From assembly GCA_014155875.1 (NCBI GenBank), contig JACEFZ010025791.1, positions 110,705 through 174,704 of the forward strand: a DNA stretch of 64,000 nucleotides. The letters run 5' to 3'. Positions 46,643 through 56,682 of the stretch are shown piece after piece. The stretch comes from Cepaea nemoralis (lineage: Eukaryota; Mollusca; Gastropoda; Stylommatophora; Helicidae). A program made the position numbers and the translations under genes. Position 1 is the stretch's first letter, and the number at the start of each line of letters is the position of its first letter. Under the pieces are notes generated by a model, which was given only the letters and a program-made list of their open reading frames with translations, did no database searches and had not been told where the DNA came from.

Positions 46643-49267
46643 ATGTCTACCTTGGCAGACTTCATAGCTCTAGGTGAGAAGTGTGGTTTCACAGGAAAAG
46701 AGCTTATGACGTGGGCGGAGAATAAAGTGACTGAACATCAGAAGCAAGAACGGGAAGATAGAGCAGCAGTCAGAGAATTTGAAAGGCAGAAATTAGCAGC
46801 ACAAGCAGAACTCGAAGAAAAGAAATTAGCAGCACAAGAAGCGGCAGCTAAAGACGCCAAAGAACTTGAGCTACAGAAATTAGCAGCACAAGAGGCAGCA
46901 CTAGCTTTCGAAAAAGAGAAACTGGCAGTACAATTAACATTGAAAGACAAAGATGTGGAGGGGAGTATTAAAGTAAAGATGCTAGAACTGGAGAAAGAAA
47001 CTGAAGTTGAAAAAACTAAGTTGGCAGCCAAAGCATTGGACCCCATTCGAAGATATCAAGGTATCATCAGGAACTTTGCACAAGGGGATTCCATCTCTGC
47101 ATGGGTTACCAACTTCGAAGTGTTGATGAACCACTACAAGGTGCCAGTTGAAGAGTGGGCGATCCTCTTTCATAAGCATTTGGCCTTGGAGCCATTGAAG
47201 GTGGTAGAGGGCATCCCGGAGCATCGGCGAACTGATTACAACTATGTCAAGGAAAGAGTCTTGGCACATTTTAGTTTAGATGAGGCGGGTCTGAGAACCG
47301 CATTTAGAGTACTGACTCCAAAGTCGAACCAAACCTTCATGGATTTCATGGCCGAAACTCAATCTCTATATGACAAATGGCTGAAGGCAGCTAGAGTAGG
47401 CAACGACCCCGAAAAGCACAGAGACCTGATGCTGAGAGATAAAATTATTTCAGCTGTGCCAGACTCCATGGCAACGTTCCTGCTTGAAAATAAATGCGCC
47501 ACAATAACTGAAATGGAGTCCAAGGGTGAGGCGTATTATAATGCCCATAGGGAGATTTTTGCAGAGGGGGCACAGCCAGAACTTATAGTAGGAGCAGCTG
47601 CCAGGTTCTCTGATCGAAGGCAATCATACGGACCCAGAAGTAAATATCAACCAATGAATAGATATACACAAATCCCACCGAGACAAGCGGACGTAGTTCG
47701 AACTGGCCCAGTAAGAGAATGTAAATATTGTGATCGCCAACATGGGTCGTTGGAAATGTGCGACCGAAATCCTGAGTATAAGTCATACCTCAAGAATATG
47801 TCGGTCAGAAGAAGCAATAGGTATGCAGACTATAGAGACAGTCTGAAATGCTGGTTATGTAGAAGCTATGGCCACTTGGCAAGGACGTGTAGTCTGAGAA
47901 AACTGAATGAAGACACCAACATGGCATACGCCATGTCCAGCAGCGACGAGGATGAACAAGACACAAATGCAACACACATGTATGACTGTCAGGGCGACAT
48001 GACTGACAACAAAGTGTATATGCAGGAAGCCAACTCTGCATACATAACAAACGGAAATCTGGACGTTCGACGAGCATTAGTGAATGGTTTTGCAGTGAAA
48101 ATGGTTAGAGACACAGGGACAACAATTGTGGGGGTAGACAGGAAGATGGTAAGAGACGAAGACTATACAGACGACAGAGTGACGTGCAGAACATTTGGCG
48201 GGGCGTTAGAGCAGTATAGAGTAGCTTGGACAGACATTGACTGTCCTTACTACAAAGGGCGGAAAAAAGCGGCAGTGTTACCACATCCCACAACGGAGCT
48301 AATATTGGGCAATATCCCAGAGGTCAAAGAGTGCACACCCCAGGACATAAACAAATGGGAAAAAGAGAACTTAGAAATAGCAGATTGCGATGCGGCATGG
48401 ACATTCCCGACAGAAGACATTAAAATTAAAGTAGATGATGACCCATCAGACATAGGAACAGACATTTACCATACAGGCGAAGAATACAGAAGAATTCAAG
48501 GACAAACAAGGGACCCCAGTACAGGGACCGTACAGGGAATGTGTCCCGACGGTAACGACACAATCATGGACGATAGGCATGGACCAGTTGATATTCGCGA
48601 AGAGCTAAGACAGTTGACACAGCAAGAACTGACATGGGATACATTAAATTTTAGGCCAGACCTAACAGAGTACGAAAAGGAGAAAGTAGTCTTTGGTGTG
48701 GAAAACTTTAGAGTGGATTGTCCACAGTTCAACGACAGCACAGCAATGGTGAAACAATTTTTTATGCCATACTTGACTCACACATGTGCTAACAGGTTAG
48801 AAAAACAAATGGTACAACAAGCATGTTCAGCACAAGAGAGTAGGTCAGTACCTGGGTATAGGTTACAGGACGAAGAGGGCGTATGCAACAAGAAAAACAG
48901 TCAAGAAGAAAGGTCAAAAGAGAAGGTGAAGATAAAACAAACAGATGTTACAGACTACACAGAATCGGGTTGGGAGAATGAAATTCCCCCAAAGAGGCCA
49001 CACGTACGGTACATTGACACAGACGCTCTGTTAGCACAATGGCAACAAGAGGAAATTCCAAAAGATCAAATAAATAAACGAACACAGGACATCAAAATAA
49101 GGAATTGGAATAGGTATTGGAAAAGTATAGGGTTAACAGATGAGGAAAGGAAAGAAAAGACAAAAGAAATAGATAAGTTCAAATCAATAACAACATATAT
49201 TACAAAAGAAGATGCAAATCATTGTACAATACTACATGTTAAGGAGACATCACATGTTCCTACGTGA
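46643..49267 (+). CDS. Gag-protease polyprotein of LTR retrotransposon
   Basis: An 874-residue open frame. Residues 1-130 are charged and helical, with repeated KLAAQ-type heptad-like blocks (coiled coil likely). Residues about 135-310 resemble a Gypsy Gag capsid region, with LDPIRRYQG, FHKHLALEPL and RDLMLRDKIISAVP blocks. Residues 360-374 form an irregular Cys/His cluster (CKYC...H...C). Residues 403-416 form a classic CCHC knuckle, CWLCRSYGHLARTC, for RNA binding. Residues about 480-560 are an aspartic protease: active-site VRDTGTTIVGV (Asp 490) and the LILGN signature near 553-557, about 64 residues apart as in retropepsins. Residues 560-874 have no domain I recognise. An REELRQL stretch near 652 resembles the linker that precedes reverse transcriptase in Gypsy elements, but the frame ends without one. 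The ATG chosen is the first in frame after the leader. The frame is intact, so the product may still be made. It would assemble particles and process them, but cannot copy RNA. Confidence 0.9.
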   Translation: MSTLADFIALGEKCGFTGKELMTWAENKVTEHQKQEREDRAAVREFERQKLAAQAELEEKKLAAQEAAAKDAKELELQKLAAQEAALAFEKEKLAVQLTLKDKDVEGSIKVKMLELEKETEVEKTKLAAKALDPIRRYQGIIRNFAQGDSISAWVTNFEVLMNHYKVPVEEWAILFHKHLALEPLKVVEGIPEHRRTDYNYVKERVLAHFSLDEAGLRTAFRVLTPKSNQTFMDFMAETQSLYDKWLKAARVGNDPEKHRDLMLRDKIISAVPDSMATFLLENKCATITEMESKGEAYYNAHREIFAEGAQPELIVGAAARFSDRRQSYGPRSKYQPMNRYTQIPPRQADVVRTGPVRECKYCDRQHGSLEMCDRNPEYKSYLKNMSVRRSNRYADYRDSLKCWLCRSYGHLARTCSLRKLNEDTNMAYAMSSSDEDEQDTNATHMYDCQGDMTDNKVYMQEANSAYITNGNLDVRRALVNGFAVKMVRDTGTTIVGVDRKMVRDEDYTDDRVTCRTFGGALEQYRVAWTDIDCPYYKGRKKAAVLPHPTTELILGNIPEVKECTPQDINKWEKENLEIADCDAAWTFPTEDIKIKVDDDPSDIGTDIYHTGEEYRRIQGQTRDPSTGTVQGMCPDGNDTIMDDRHGPVDIREELRQLTQQELTWDTLNFRPDLTEYEKEKVVFGVENFRVDCPQFNDSTAMVKQFFMPYLTHTCANRLEKQMVQQACSAQESRSVPGYRLQDEEGVCNKKNSQEERSKEKVKIKQTDVTDYTESGWENEIPPKRPHVRYIDTDALLAQWQQEEIPKDQINKRTQDIKIRNWNRYWKSIGLTDEERKEKTKEIDKFKSITTYITKEDANHCTILHVKETSHVPT

Positions 49268-50799
49268 AACTCGTATCGTAGGATAGTTATATTGTATATA
49301 CATGTCATATTCATGTTTATGTCATATACATGTTTGTATATACTTGTAGTGTATAAAAGCTATGTGTATGTGATTGGTACAGGTAGAAATGTTGTAGTAG
49401 AATGAATGCATTGATAGGTATAAGGTTGATTGAAGTAACATGATGAGGTGGTAAAGTCATCAGGAAAAAAAAAAAATACAAACATCACAGAGGTGTAATA
49501 GTGTGGTTAAAATATAGACATGAAGTCTGTGAATGCTAGCAATAACATGGCCTAAGAAACGTTACACCGACTATATGATAAAATGATCTGGTCAGATTAG
49601 GGACAAAATCCCGATAGTACAATAGGGCATACGGTAAGACTATCATCTAGGAAACCATGCGTTCATACAAGGGGATTGGTCCAGTGGTTGGCACGTTGTG
49701 GTACTGACCATGATAACATGTCAATGTAGGAAATGTGATAGGATTGCTGTAATATAATATGCCATTGTGAATGTAAATATGTATGTATGGATATATATAC
49801 ACACAAGGCTGTTGTTAATTTCAGATAGTTAAGGGGTGTAAATGACTGAGCAGAAGAGATAATGTCGAAGGTACCTCAAAGATGCTACCTCACTAGCTGA
49901 CTGAAGAGGCTGATACCGACAGACGCAAGGAAGATTGAGAATCTGATGGGTAGAAGATACAGTTAGCGAAGACAGATACCAGCCAGAACCAACCAAGAGA
50001 GTAATAGTTAATAACATTCACAATCATTCAATAAACAAAACTCATAATATACGTAGATAGAGATAAATATAATTTTAATGGCTTTAAGTACATCCATAAA
50101 CATCAGTACGTTCTTATGATCATGATCATCATGCCATGTATATTTGTAATCAGTATGCAGGTAATTTTAACAATAATTGTAACAGTGTTGATTGTACTAT
50201 TACCTGATTGTAACACATAACGTATAAAATGAGATGTCGGTGCTAGAGATGCTAGAAACTGATGAATGCTCATAACTGGAAAAAAAAAGAAGGATCAACA
50301 TCTACCAGAGCAGGAAGGTTGACAGTGGGTCTAAAACCACGATATATCACAGATGACACCCATAACAAAAAAAAAGAAAAGAAGAAGAAGGTAACTGAGA
50401 CATTACTACCAGTGATACATATTGATGTCACAAAGATGATAATGATGGGCGAGTGAAAGTTTGAATAGTGCTTGAAATATTACATGTGAGTCCAACTTTA
50501 TATACTATTCAGATTTTATGACAATATTGTAAGTTGGAAAGACAGACATGTACAATTGGTAGGAGAAACTTATGTGATTGTGGTAACAGATACATAACAT
50601 GAGAACATGAGGAGTGACAGCGAAGTGAGAAAAAGGGGACGAGAAGACTGAGAGTAGGAATTTGTGCGAATGAGAATCAATTTGAACACAACTGGGATAC
50701 TTGCACACCGGTATACAGGAAGCGTACAGGCATAGACGGAACATTTGAGGTTCGAGTATGCGTGTTGTAAGACAGAGTACAGAATAAAAAATTAAACAC

Positions 50800-50834
<35 letters not shown>

Positions 50835-51704
50835 AGAGAGAAAATTGTGATGAATGGATGAAAGAGAGAGAATGAAAGAGAGAGAGAACAGAGTACAAGT
50901 ACAGGTGAAAGAAAGAATACAAGGATAGTGGAGTAGGATTATTAGCAGTACCAATGATAATAGTACCAAGTGGTAGCACTTTGTACATATAATATGTTAA
51001 CATGTAGTACTTTGGCATGGTAGTAGATGTATATCAAGGTATATAAGGGTCATGGTATTAGGAACACGACAAGGAAAAAGTTAGTAGCAAGAACACCAGG
51101 GATAAACAGAAGGCAAATAAAGGGAAGAGATAGCCACAGAGCACAAGTAACTAATGGCAGCCAACCACGCACACACGTTGACAAGACATATACAAGAGTC
51201 ATAGGTACTCGCACCAAAGAGATCCACAGTCGTAGCATAGACTACTCAGGAGCAAAATAGAGCTTAAACAAAATATGGGTGAAATTGATGTCTGCAATAC
51301 ACACGTTCCTGCACCCAGGGCTTAAGGGCTGGGGAGGGTGTCAGTTGCTTGTACCGAGGTATAAATGAGGAACCTTATGGGAATGTCCGGGGTGGGACAT
51401 TGGGACTCATAGTAGGTTGGTCCTCAACTTGCCGAAAACAAAGGGGGTTGAGGCCACACGAGGTCTATTTGGGAATAGACGGATATTCGTGTCCGACATT
51501 ATAATTTGTGTGAAGGTATGGCAGAATATCAACGTAACACAGAGGGAAGTTAAAGGGAACTGAGAAGCAAGCTCAAAGGCATGAGGCAGTAGACAGATAT
51601 GTGCGACCAGGGACAGGCATGTGCGACCAAGCTGACTCATGTCAAGTGTAGAGATAAGGAAGAACCCAAAAATGTAGAACATTTTTGAAATTGCGGGGGG
51701 CATA
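49268..51704 (+). other. Non-coding 3' internal region of LTR element
   Basis: About 2.4 kb between the Gag-protease stop and the 3' LTR, where an autonomous element would encode polymerase and integrase. All sense frames are closed beyond about 77 codons, and no YxDD box, RNase H or integrase zinc-binding motif was seen. The region is AT-rich, with a TATAAAA near 49352 and an A-run of about 28 followed by GA repeats (50802-50842). It looks like replacement or deletion and decay, not a recent frameshift. Confidence 0.75.
51690..51704 (+). other. Candidate polypurine tract
   Basis: A short G-rich run, GCGGGGGG, directly before CATA and the 3' LTR start TGCCATG. Weak as a tract but in the expected place. 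Confidence 0.45.
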
Positions 51705-52449
51705 TGCCATGAGTCAGATTACTTAAGACCTGGTTAACAGCAACATAGATTGGTGAAACAGTAATAGTGATAAATAAGTACGGAGAGTGATAAGGGAAAA
51801 GACACCGGTAACGGGCTAAAGATAGTGGCCAATAGAATTGCGAGGAGGAGGCCACGTGATTAGGAGGGTCGAGCAGGGCGAACGGACAAAGGGAGTCAGT
51901 CGGGGTTGGGAAGCCATGACAGACAGATCACGAAAGCAGAGAAGTGTGTCGGCTGAGAACTGAATATTCCTTGTGGCGATGAAACGCCGAGAATCGTCGA
52001 CGGCCAGTAAATGAGTGTACGCTAGATATTTCAAGCGTGGACCGATTGATGAGAATAGTGTTGCCGCGACCAGGCGGGTGGACATGTTACAGCACGGAGT
52101 CGAGTCGTGTGCCGTGGGCAGAGGTTGCCGGCCTGTGAATGTAGGCGCCATGCGACCATGTGTAACAGGACTGTAAGTAGGGTAGAAGAGTGTGTGTGTA
52201 GATCATTGTAGTTGATTAGATAGCCTGGATAGCAGGACGTACTACAATCAGTGTGTAAACAAATGTCGTGAGTGTACATGTAACTTTGAATATCCCAGTG
52301 ATTGTGTCGCATAGAAACAATACATGATGCCATTCTATCACTCGGTGGTGACGAGTTGTGTTCACGGTGTATCAGTGTGTAATTCATAAAGAGTGTCAAC
52401 GTAGCCGCATCTCAATACCCCTAGTTACGTCAGAAAGGGCTCGTTGGCA
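51705..52449 (+). repeat. 3' long terminal repeat, 745 bp
   Basis: Same length and, by eye, same sequence as 44803-45547. Short open frames on the reverse strand of both LTRs are identical and are not genes. Confidence 0.95.
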
Positions 52450-52882
52450 AGCACTTTACAACACGATCTTCCTATCAACTCTATGCTACCAATGCCAAAC
52501 CTGAACAATGACAGAAAAAGAGAAAAAAAAATCACAACAACAGAAATGAGGTTCCTGAGAAGAATACTCAACGTATCAAGAAGAGATAAGATCAGAAATG
52601 AAGAAATCAGGATTAAAGCGGGGTTATAGCTGCACTAGATTTTATTAGAAGGCAGCAAGTCAAATGGTTTGGCCATGCAAGTAGGTTACCAATCAACAGC
52701 ATACCACAACAAGCAATGATGTACAGACCAGATGGAAACAGAGGAAGAGGCCGACCACGTAAACGTTGGACGGAGGGAATAGCAGAGTCCATGGGAATAT
52801 CGTTACATGAAACCCATAATCGGGCACTCTCACGAAGTTTATACTTCACCTCGACACCGCAAGGTACAAGAGGAACATGATG
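52450..52882 (+). pseudogene. RTE-like LINE family D, right part
   Basis: Continues the copy interrupted at 44802. It begins with the duplicated AGCAC, then a YNTIFLSTLCYQC-like stretch, TEKEKK and TEMRFLRRILNVSRRDKIRN. Frameshifts follow, then RQQVKWFGHA, NRGRGRPRKRWTEGIA and a final ETHNRALSRS-like stretch, ending in a GATGA repeat tail (52876-52893). Extra indels and a stop (52627-52629) add to the damage in the left part. Confidence 0.9.
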
Positions 52883-52999
52883 AGATGAGATGAGATTTTC
52901 TTTCTTTCTCACGCTATTTCATTAGCCTCGGGGCTTTCCCAACAATGATATCTCTCCTAGTGGATCAGCACAATGTCACAGACAGGCCACCGCAAGCCT

Positions 53000-53023
53000 A
53001 CTCCTGGTAAAGTCCCTCAATTT
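53000..53023. repeat. First units of the 25-bp array, left of a retroposon
   Basis: CTCCTGGTAAAGTCCCTCAA is a diverged unit of the array that resumes at 53183. It shows that the retroposon between them landed inside the array. Confidence 0.75.
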
Positions 53024-53035
53024 AAGTCCTCGTAA

Positions 53036-53181
53036 CCGGGAAGGTTAACCCGGTCAACAAATGCCCGCAGAAGTCGGATGTGTCGGCCTAACGGCGCAAG
53101 AACGCAGCTCTGCTGTAAACAGGCACAACGCAGTCACATCCGGAAAAAAAATCCGGATGAACGCAGAAGAAGAAGAAGAAG
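53036..53181 (+). mobile_element. GAA-tailed retroposon, 5'-truncated copy, 146 bp
   Basis: Same 3' end as the 34519-35107 element, in the opposite orientation: GGAAGGTTAACCCGGTCAAC, GAAGTCGGATGTGTCGGCC, CAGCTCTGCTGTAAACAGGC. A stem-loop follows with 8-bp perfect arms (CATCCGGA, A7 loop, TCCGGATG), then a GAA tail. It is flanked by a 12-bp target duplication, AAGTCCTCGTAA (53024-53035 and 53182-53193). It landed inside the 25-bp minisatellite, so the array existed first. Confidence 0.85.
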
Positions 53182-53182
53182 A

Positions 53183-53832
53183 AGTCCTCGTAAAGTCACT
53201 CAACCTAAGTCCTGGTAAAGTCACCCAACCTAAGTCCTGGCAAAGTCACTCAGCCTAAGTCCTGGTAAAGTCACTCAGCCTAAGTCCTGGTAAAGTCACT
53301 CAACCTAAGTCCTGGTAAAGTCACTCAACCTAAGTCCTGGTAAAGTCACTCAACCTAAGTCCTGGTAAAGTCACTCAACCTAAGTCCTGGCAAAGTCACT
53401 CAACCTAAGTCCTGGTAAAGTCACTCAACCTAAGTCCTGATAAAGTCACTCAACCTAAGTCCTCGTAAAGTCACTCAACCTAAGTCCTGGTAAAGTCACC
53501 CAACCTAAGTCCTGGCAAAGTCACTCAGCCTAAGTCCTGGTAAAGTCACTCAACCTAAGTCCTGGTAAAGTCATTCAACCTAAGTCCTGGTAAAGTCATT
53601 CAACCTAAGTCCTGGTAAAGTCACTCAACCTAAGTCCTGGTAATGTCATTCAACCTAAGTCCTGGTAAAGTCACTCAACCTAAGTCCTGGTAAAGTCATT
53701 CAACCTAAGTCCTGGTAAAGTCACTCAACCTAAGTCCTGGTAAAGTCACTCAACCTAAGTCCTGGTAAAGTCATTCAACCTAAGTCCTGGTAAAGTCACT
53801 CAACCTAAGTCCTGGTAAAGTCACTCAACCTA
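53183..53832. repeat. 25-bp minisatellite array, about 26 copies
   Basis: Units are TAAAGTCACTCAACC and TAAGTCCTGG, very uniform, with rare CAAAG, ATTC and CAGCC variants. Confidence 0.97.
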
Positions 53833-54127
53833 CCCGTTCAAGTTGAAAGTCAAGAATATAGTAGAAACCGTATAGGTAGACCGTAAAGATAAGGTCAGAG
53901 TTGAAGGTCAAGAATATCTCCGCAAGGTCACCAGTTTTCTAACACAACATTTCAGGAAGAAGTTTCCTGCTATGGGTCGGTGCCGTGATGACGTCATCAC
54001 ATAGGGTAGACCTGAGTGCAGGCAGGAACACGTGACCAGTCTATCCTCTCACTTAGCGAGACGACGATCGCAGGCCTCGAACCCTGCCGGCACTGTGGTG
54101 TAGTGCTAGACGCTAGCCTGACAAATC
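53833..54127. other. Spacer, nothing recognised
   Basis: Short unique stretch between two arrays. Confidence 0.5.
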
Positions 54128-54560
54128 ACATCCAATCATCGCCCACACATGCATATGTCGTGTCACAGAACAGTCAATCATCGCCCACACATACATATGT
54201 CCGGTCACAGAACAGCCAATCATCGCCCACACGTACATATGTCCGGTCACAGAACAGCCAATCATCGTCCACACATACATATGTCCGGTCACAGAACAGC
54301 CAATCATCGCCCACACATACATATGTCCGGTCACAGAACAGCCAATCATCGCCCACACGTACATATGTCCGGTCACAGAACAGTCAATCATCGACCACAC
54401 ATACATATGTTAGGTCACAGAACATCCAATCATCGCCCACGCGTACATAGGTCCGTTCATAGCAGCCAATCATCGCCCACACATACATATGCCCGGTCAT
54501 AGAACAGCCAATCAACGCCCACACATACATATGTCCGGTCACAGAACAGCCAATCATCGT
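54128..54560. repeat. 42-bp minisatellite array, about 10 copies
   Basis: Units contain ACATACATATGTCCGGTCAC and AGAACAGCCAATCATCGCCC. The period is a multiple of three, so open frames run through it on both strands (14-residue repeats). No sign of a real gene around it. Confidence 0.96.
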
Positions 54561-55644
54561 CCCCCGTTGCCTCTAGTTCAGTTAACTATATGTTCTTTTC
54601 AATCGTCGCAATCAGCCCTTGCTTTTTTCCACTGCTTATTTACTGGGCAAGTTTACGTTCAGTAGTTTGTCACTGCTTTCTGAACATACCATAGTTAAAA
54701 ATCAACGCAAGTGGCCTGCGTTGACATCGCCTGCAGCTGATGTGGAATGCGGTATAGGGATTGCAATTCGGGTTCGGTACCCCTCAGCCACGGACACCAC
54801 CAGCGCTCTAGAGGGACTGGAATCATCTCAATCTCAAATTCTCATCTTTCTTGGAAAGCACCAACAGAATCTAAATCCGTCAGCCGTGTTTTGATATGCA
54901 CTTAGGCATTGACCGGAAGTGACCAGCGGTGGACATAATTGTGCGTTAATATTCCGTTTTTTATTAATTAATTTTATTATTGTTTTTTTTCCTACAGGGA
55001 CACCACTCTTCAAGCATGTTATATGTGAAATAAAAGCTGTGACTCGAAGAGCACAGCCGACCACTCAAAGGGAAGTGAGAGGTAGGCAGAGGAGGAGAGA
55101 ACGACAAATCTGGTGTGATGGAGGGCTAATTGAGTGTCTTGGATCGCTCACATTCAAGTGCCGTTCACCTCAGTCGTGAAGGAGAAATGCGAAAGTTAAA
55201 GTGTGACAAATCTAAGCCCTCGACTCCAAGCTGGGATGTTGGGCACAAACTTGTGTAGGGCACGGGTTGAGCTTCATCCATTGTTTCTGCCTTAGCCGCC
55301 ATTATGTCCACGAGTGGGTCTGGCTTTGATTGTGGTCTTAGAATGTGCCGCGTTAGCCAGCGGACGAGCAATGGAGCGTGAAGCAGGCAACATGGCTGCC
55401 CGGCACAGATCAGGTCCACACTGGTCGGCCATTGTCTTAAGAGTGGCCGAGGTGTCAGCAGTGGGAAATATGACTTCAAGCTTCCAGACGTCACCTTTTT
55501 TGTCTGGCCTTTTCTTGTCGGTGCAAAAGTTTGATAAATTACCGGAGCAAGCCCCGGAACACATGAGCTTGATATTACTCACTGTTTTAATTTTCCGTCT
55601 GTATTTTACACTGCTCGTTTTCATGGTATCTCCTGCCATCTTGG
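54561..55644. other. Single-copy spacer with overlapping open frames
   Basis: About 1.1 kb of unique DNA. Between 55165 and 55763 frames of 109-165 residues overlap on both strands, the longest on the minus strand (55292-55789). I recognise no domain and see no splice pattern that singles one out. The minus-strand frame extends into SINE-3, which argues against it. A long T-run lies near 54984. Confidence 0.45.
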
Positions 55645-55870
55645 GACGCGGTGACACGGTGGTTAAAGTGTGTGACTGCTGGGCCAGTGGTCTTGGTTCG
55701 ATCCCCAGCTCTGGCAGGATGATTTTCTCCGACCAGTGCGGTTCTGTGGTTGAGCCAGCCTGATTATATGGACACCAGATAATTGTCATAATTGTCTGAT
55801 AACTGCCTGGGAGAAAACGCAGCGAGGAAAGAGCTAGTCACCCTACCTCGTATGACGTACCCAGAATACG
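55645..55870 (+). mobile_element. SINE-3, tRNA-derived, single copy in window
   Basis: A-box-like GTGACACGGTGGTTAAAG (55651-55668) and B-box GGTTCGATCCC (55695-55705). The body contains GACCAGTGCGGTTCTGTGG and a run near 55810 with GGGAGAAAACGCAGCGAGG. Different from SINE-1 and SINE-2. Ends are approximate and no target duplication was found. Confidence 0.7.
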
Positions 55871-55984
55871 TGAACACGCAACATTTTACACCTCAATGCA
55901 ACCATGGAGTACTTTCACCTTGACCCCTAGCCCTCACAGTTCTCTGTATGTTACTGGGGTCGTTCTCCCATTGTGCTTGTTCAC

Positions 55985-56440
55985 GCATCATCATCATCAC
56001 GTGCCATGCCGGTGAACCTGTGCGACAATCGTTCGCCAACTCACACAGTCACCAGAGACCCGGGCCAGGTCTATGTTCTTGTCCCGTCTATGTCAATGGA
56101 CCAGGTCTATGTTCTTGTCTTGTCTATGTCAATGGACCAGGTCTATGTTCTTGTCTTGTCTATGTCAATGGACCAGGTCTATGTTCGTGTCCCGTCTATG
56201 TCCGTGGACTAAACTGTCTATGTATTTATGTTTCTCACTCTTGTCCTCTTGTTATCAATGTTTCCAGTTGTCACTAAATGTTCACGTTTATTTCTTGTCA
56301 AATGCCCAAAGAAGGGCGACTGTCTACTTCTAATTTCTCTAATCAGTTTACGGTTTTCACTTGCTTCCTGAAGGACCGTTTCATGCGTTTTTCTTGCTGT
56401 CAGTTCATGGTATTCTTTGCATTTTCCCGAGAAACATCAT
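55985..56440 (-). mobile_element. RTE-like LINE family A 3' end containing a minisatellite
   Basis: Starts with ATC repeats and CACGTGCCATGCCGGT, the family A 3' terminus, then the CAGTCACCAGAGAC block. After the inserted repeats it continues with GTTGTCACTAAATGTTCACG, TTCTCTAATCAGTTTACGG and ATGGTATTCTTTGCATTTTC, which align with 14325-14480 and 32970-33060. Reading frames are destroyed. Confidence 0.83.
56065..56212. repeat. 36-bp minisatellite derived from LINE sequence, four copies
   Basis: Units are GACCAGGTCTATGTTCTTGT and C(C/T)(C/T)GTCTATGTCAATG. The unit aligns with the family A stretch GATCAGCTCCGTGTT(C/T)(C/T)TG, which has a single copy at 14220, 18740 and 32910. The array therefore looks like a local amplification of the LINE itself. 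Confidence 0.8.
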
Positions 56441-56682
56441 TAGTTTCCCTCCAGCCCTTGCTGATTGTAATTGTGTTGGTTTCCTTAGGAAGACTTGAAA
56501 CGTCACGCAGCTCGTGTGATCGGCTTCCTGTACACGTAACACATCTACTTCTTCAACATTTGACCTCTTTCCCCATCAGCCAGGCTTATCCTGCCGGGTT
56601 ATTCTGTGGTTTAACTGAGTGGGAATTAGACGCTGTCTTCAACGTGTTTTCATTTCATTCCTATCTTTGCTTTCTGGGTAAC
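56441..56682. other. Spacer, nothing recognised
   Basis: About 240 bp between the LINE fragment and the 41-bp array. Confidence 0.5.

Larger units (their letters stand above)
44803..52449 (+). mobile_element. Non-autonomous LTR retrotransposon, gag-pro type, 7647 bp
   Basis: Complete element: 745-bp direct LTRs starting TG and ending CA, flanked by a 4-5-bp target duplication, inserted into RTE family D. The internal region is 6157 bp. It holds a 1.1-kb leader, one 874-residue Gag-protease frame (46643-49267) and 2.4 kb without a coding frame. No reverse transcriptase, RNase H or integrase motif is visible on the sense strand. The Gag layout, the CCHC knuckle and the protease in the same frame fit Ty3/Gypsy better than Ty1/Copia, which is inference. 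Apparently identical LTRs indicate recent movement, so enzymes must have been supplied by a related autonomous element. Confidence 0.9.

Noticed and set aside
49268..51704. Hidden reverse transcriptase or integrase in the LTR element
   Set aside because: I read the sense frames for YxDD, the LPQG-type region, RNase H and HHCC motifs and saw none. A profile search would be decisive.
55292..55789. 165-residue minus-strand frame as a host exon
   Set aside because: It runs into the SINE-3 head, overlaps other frames on both strands and shows no recognised domain.
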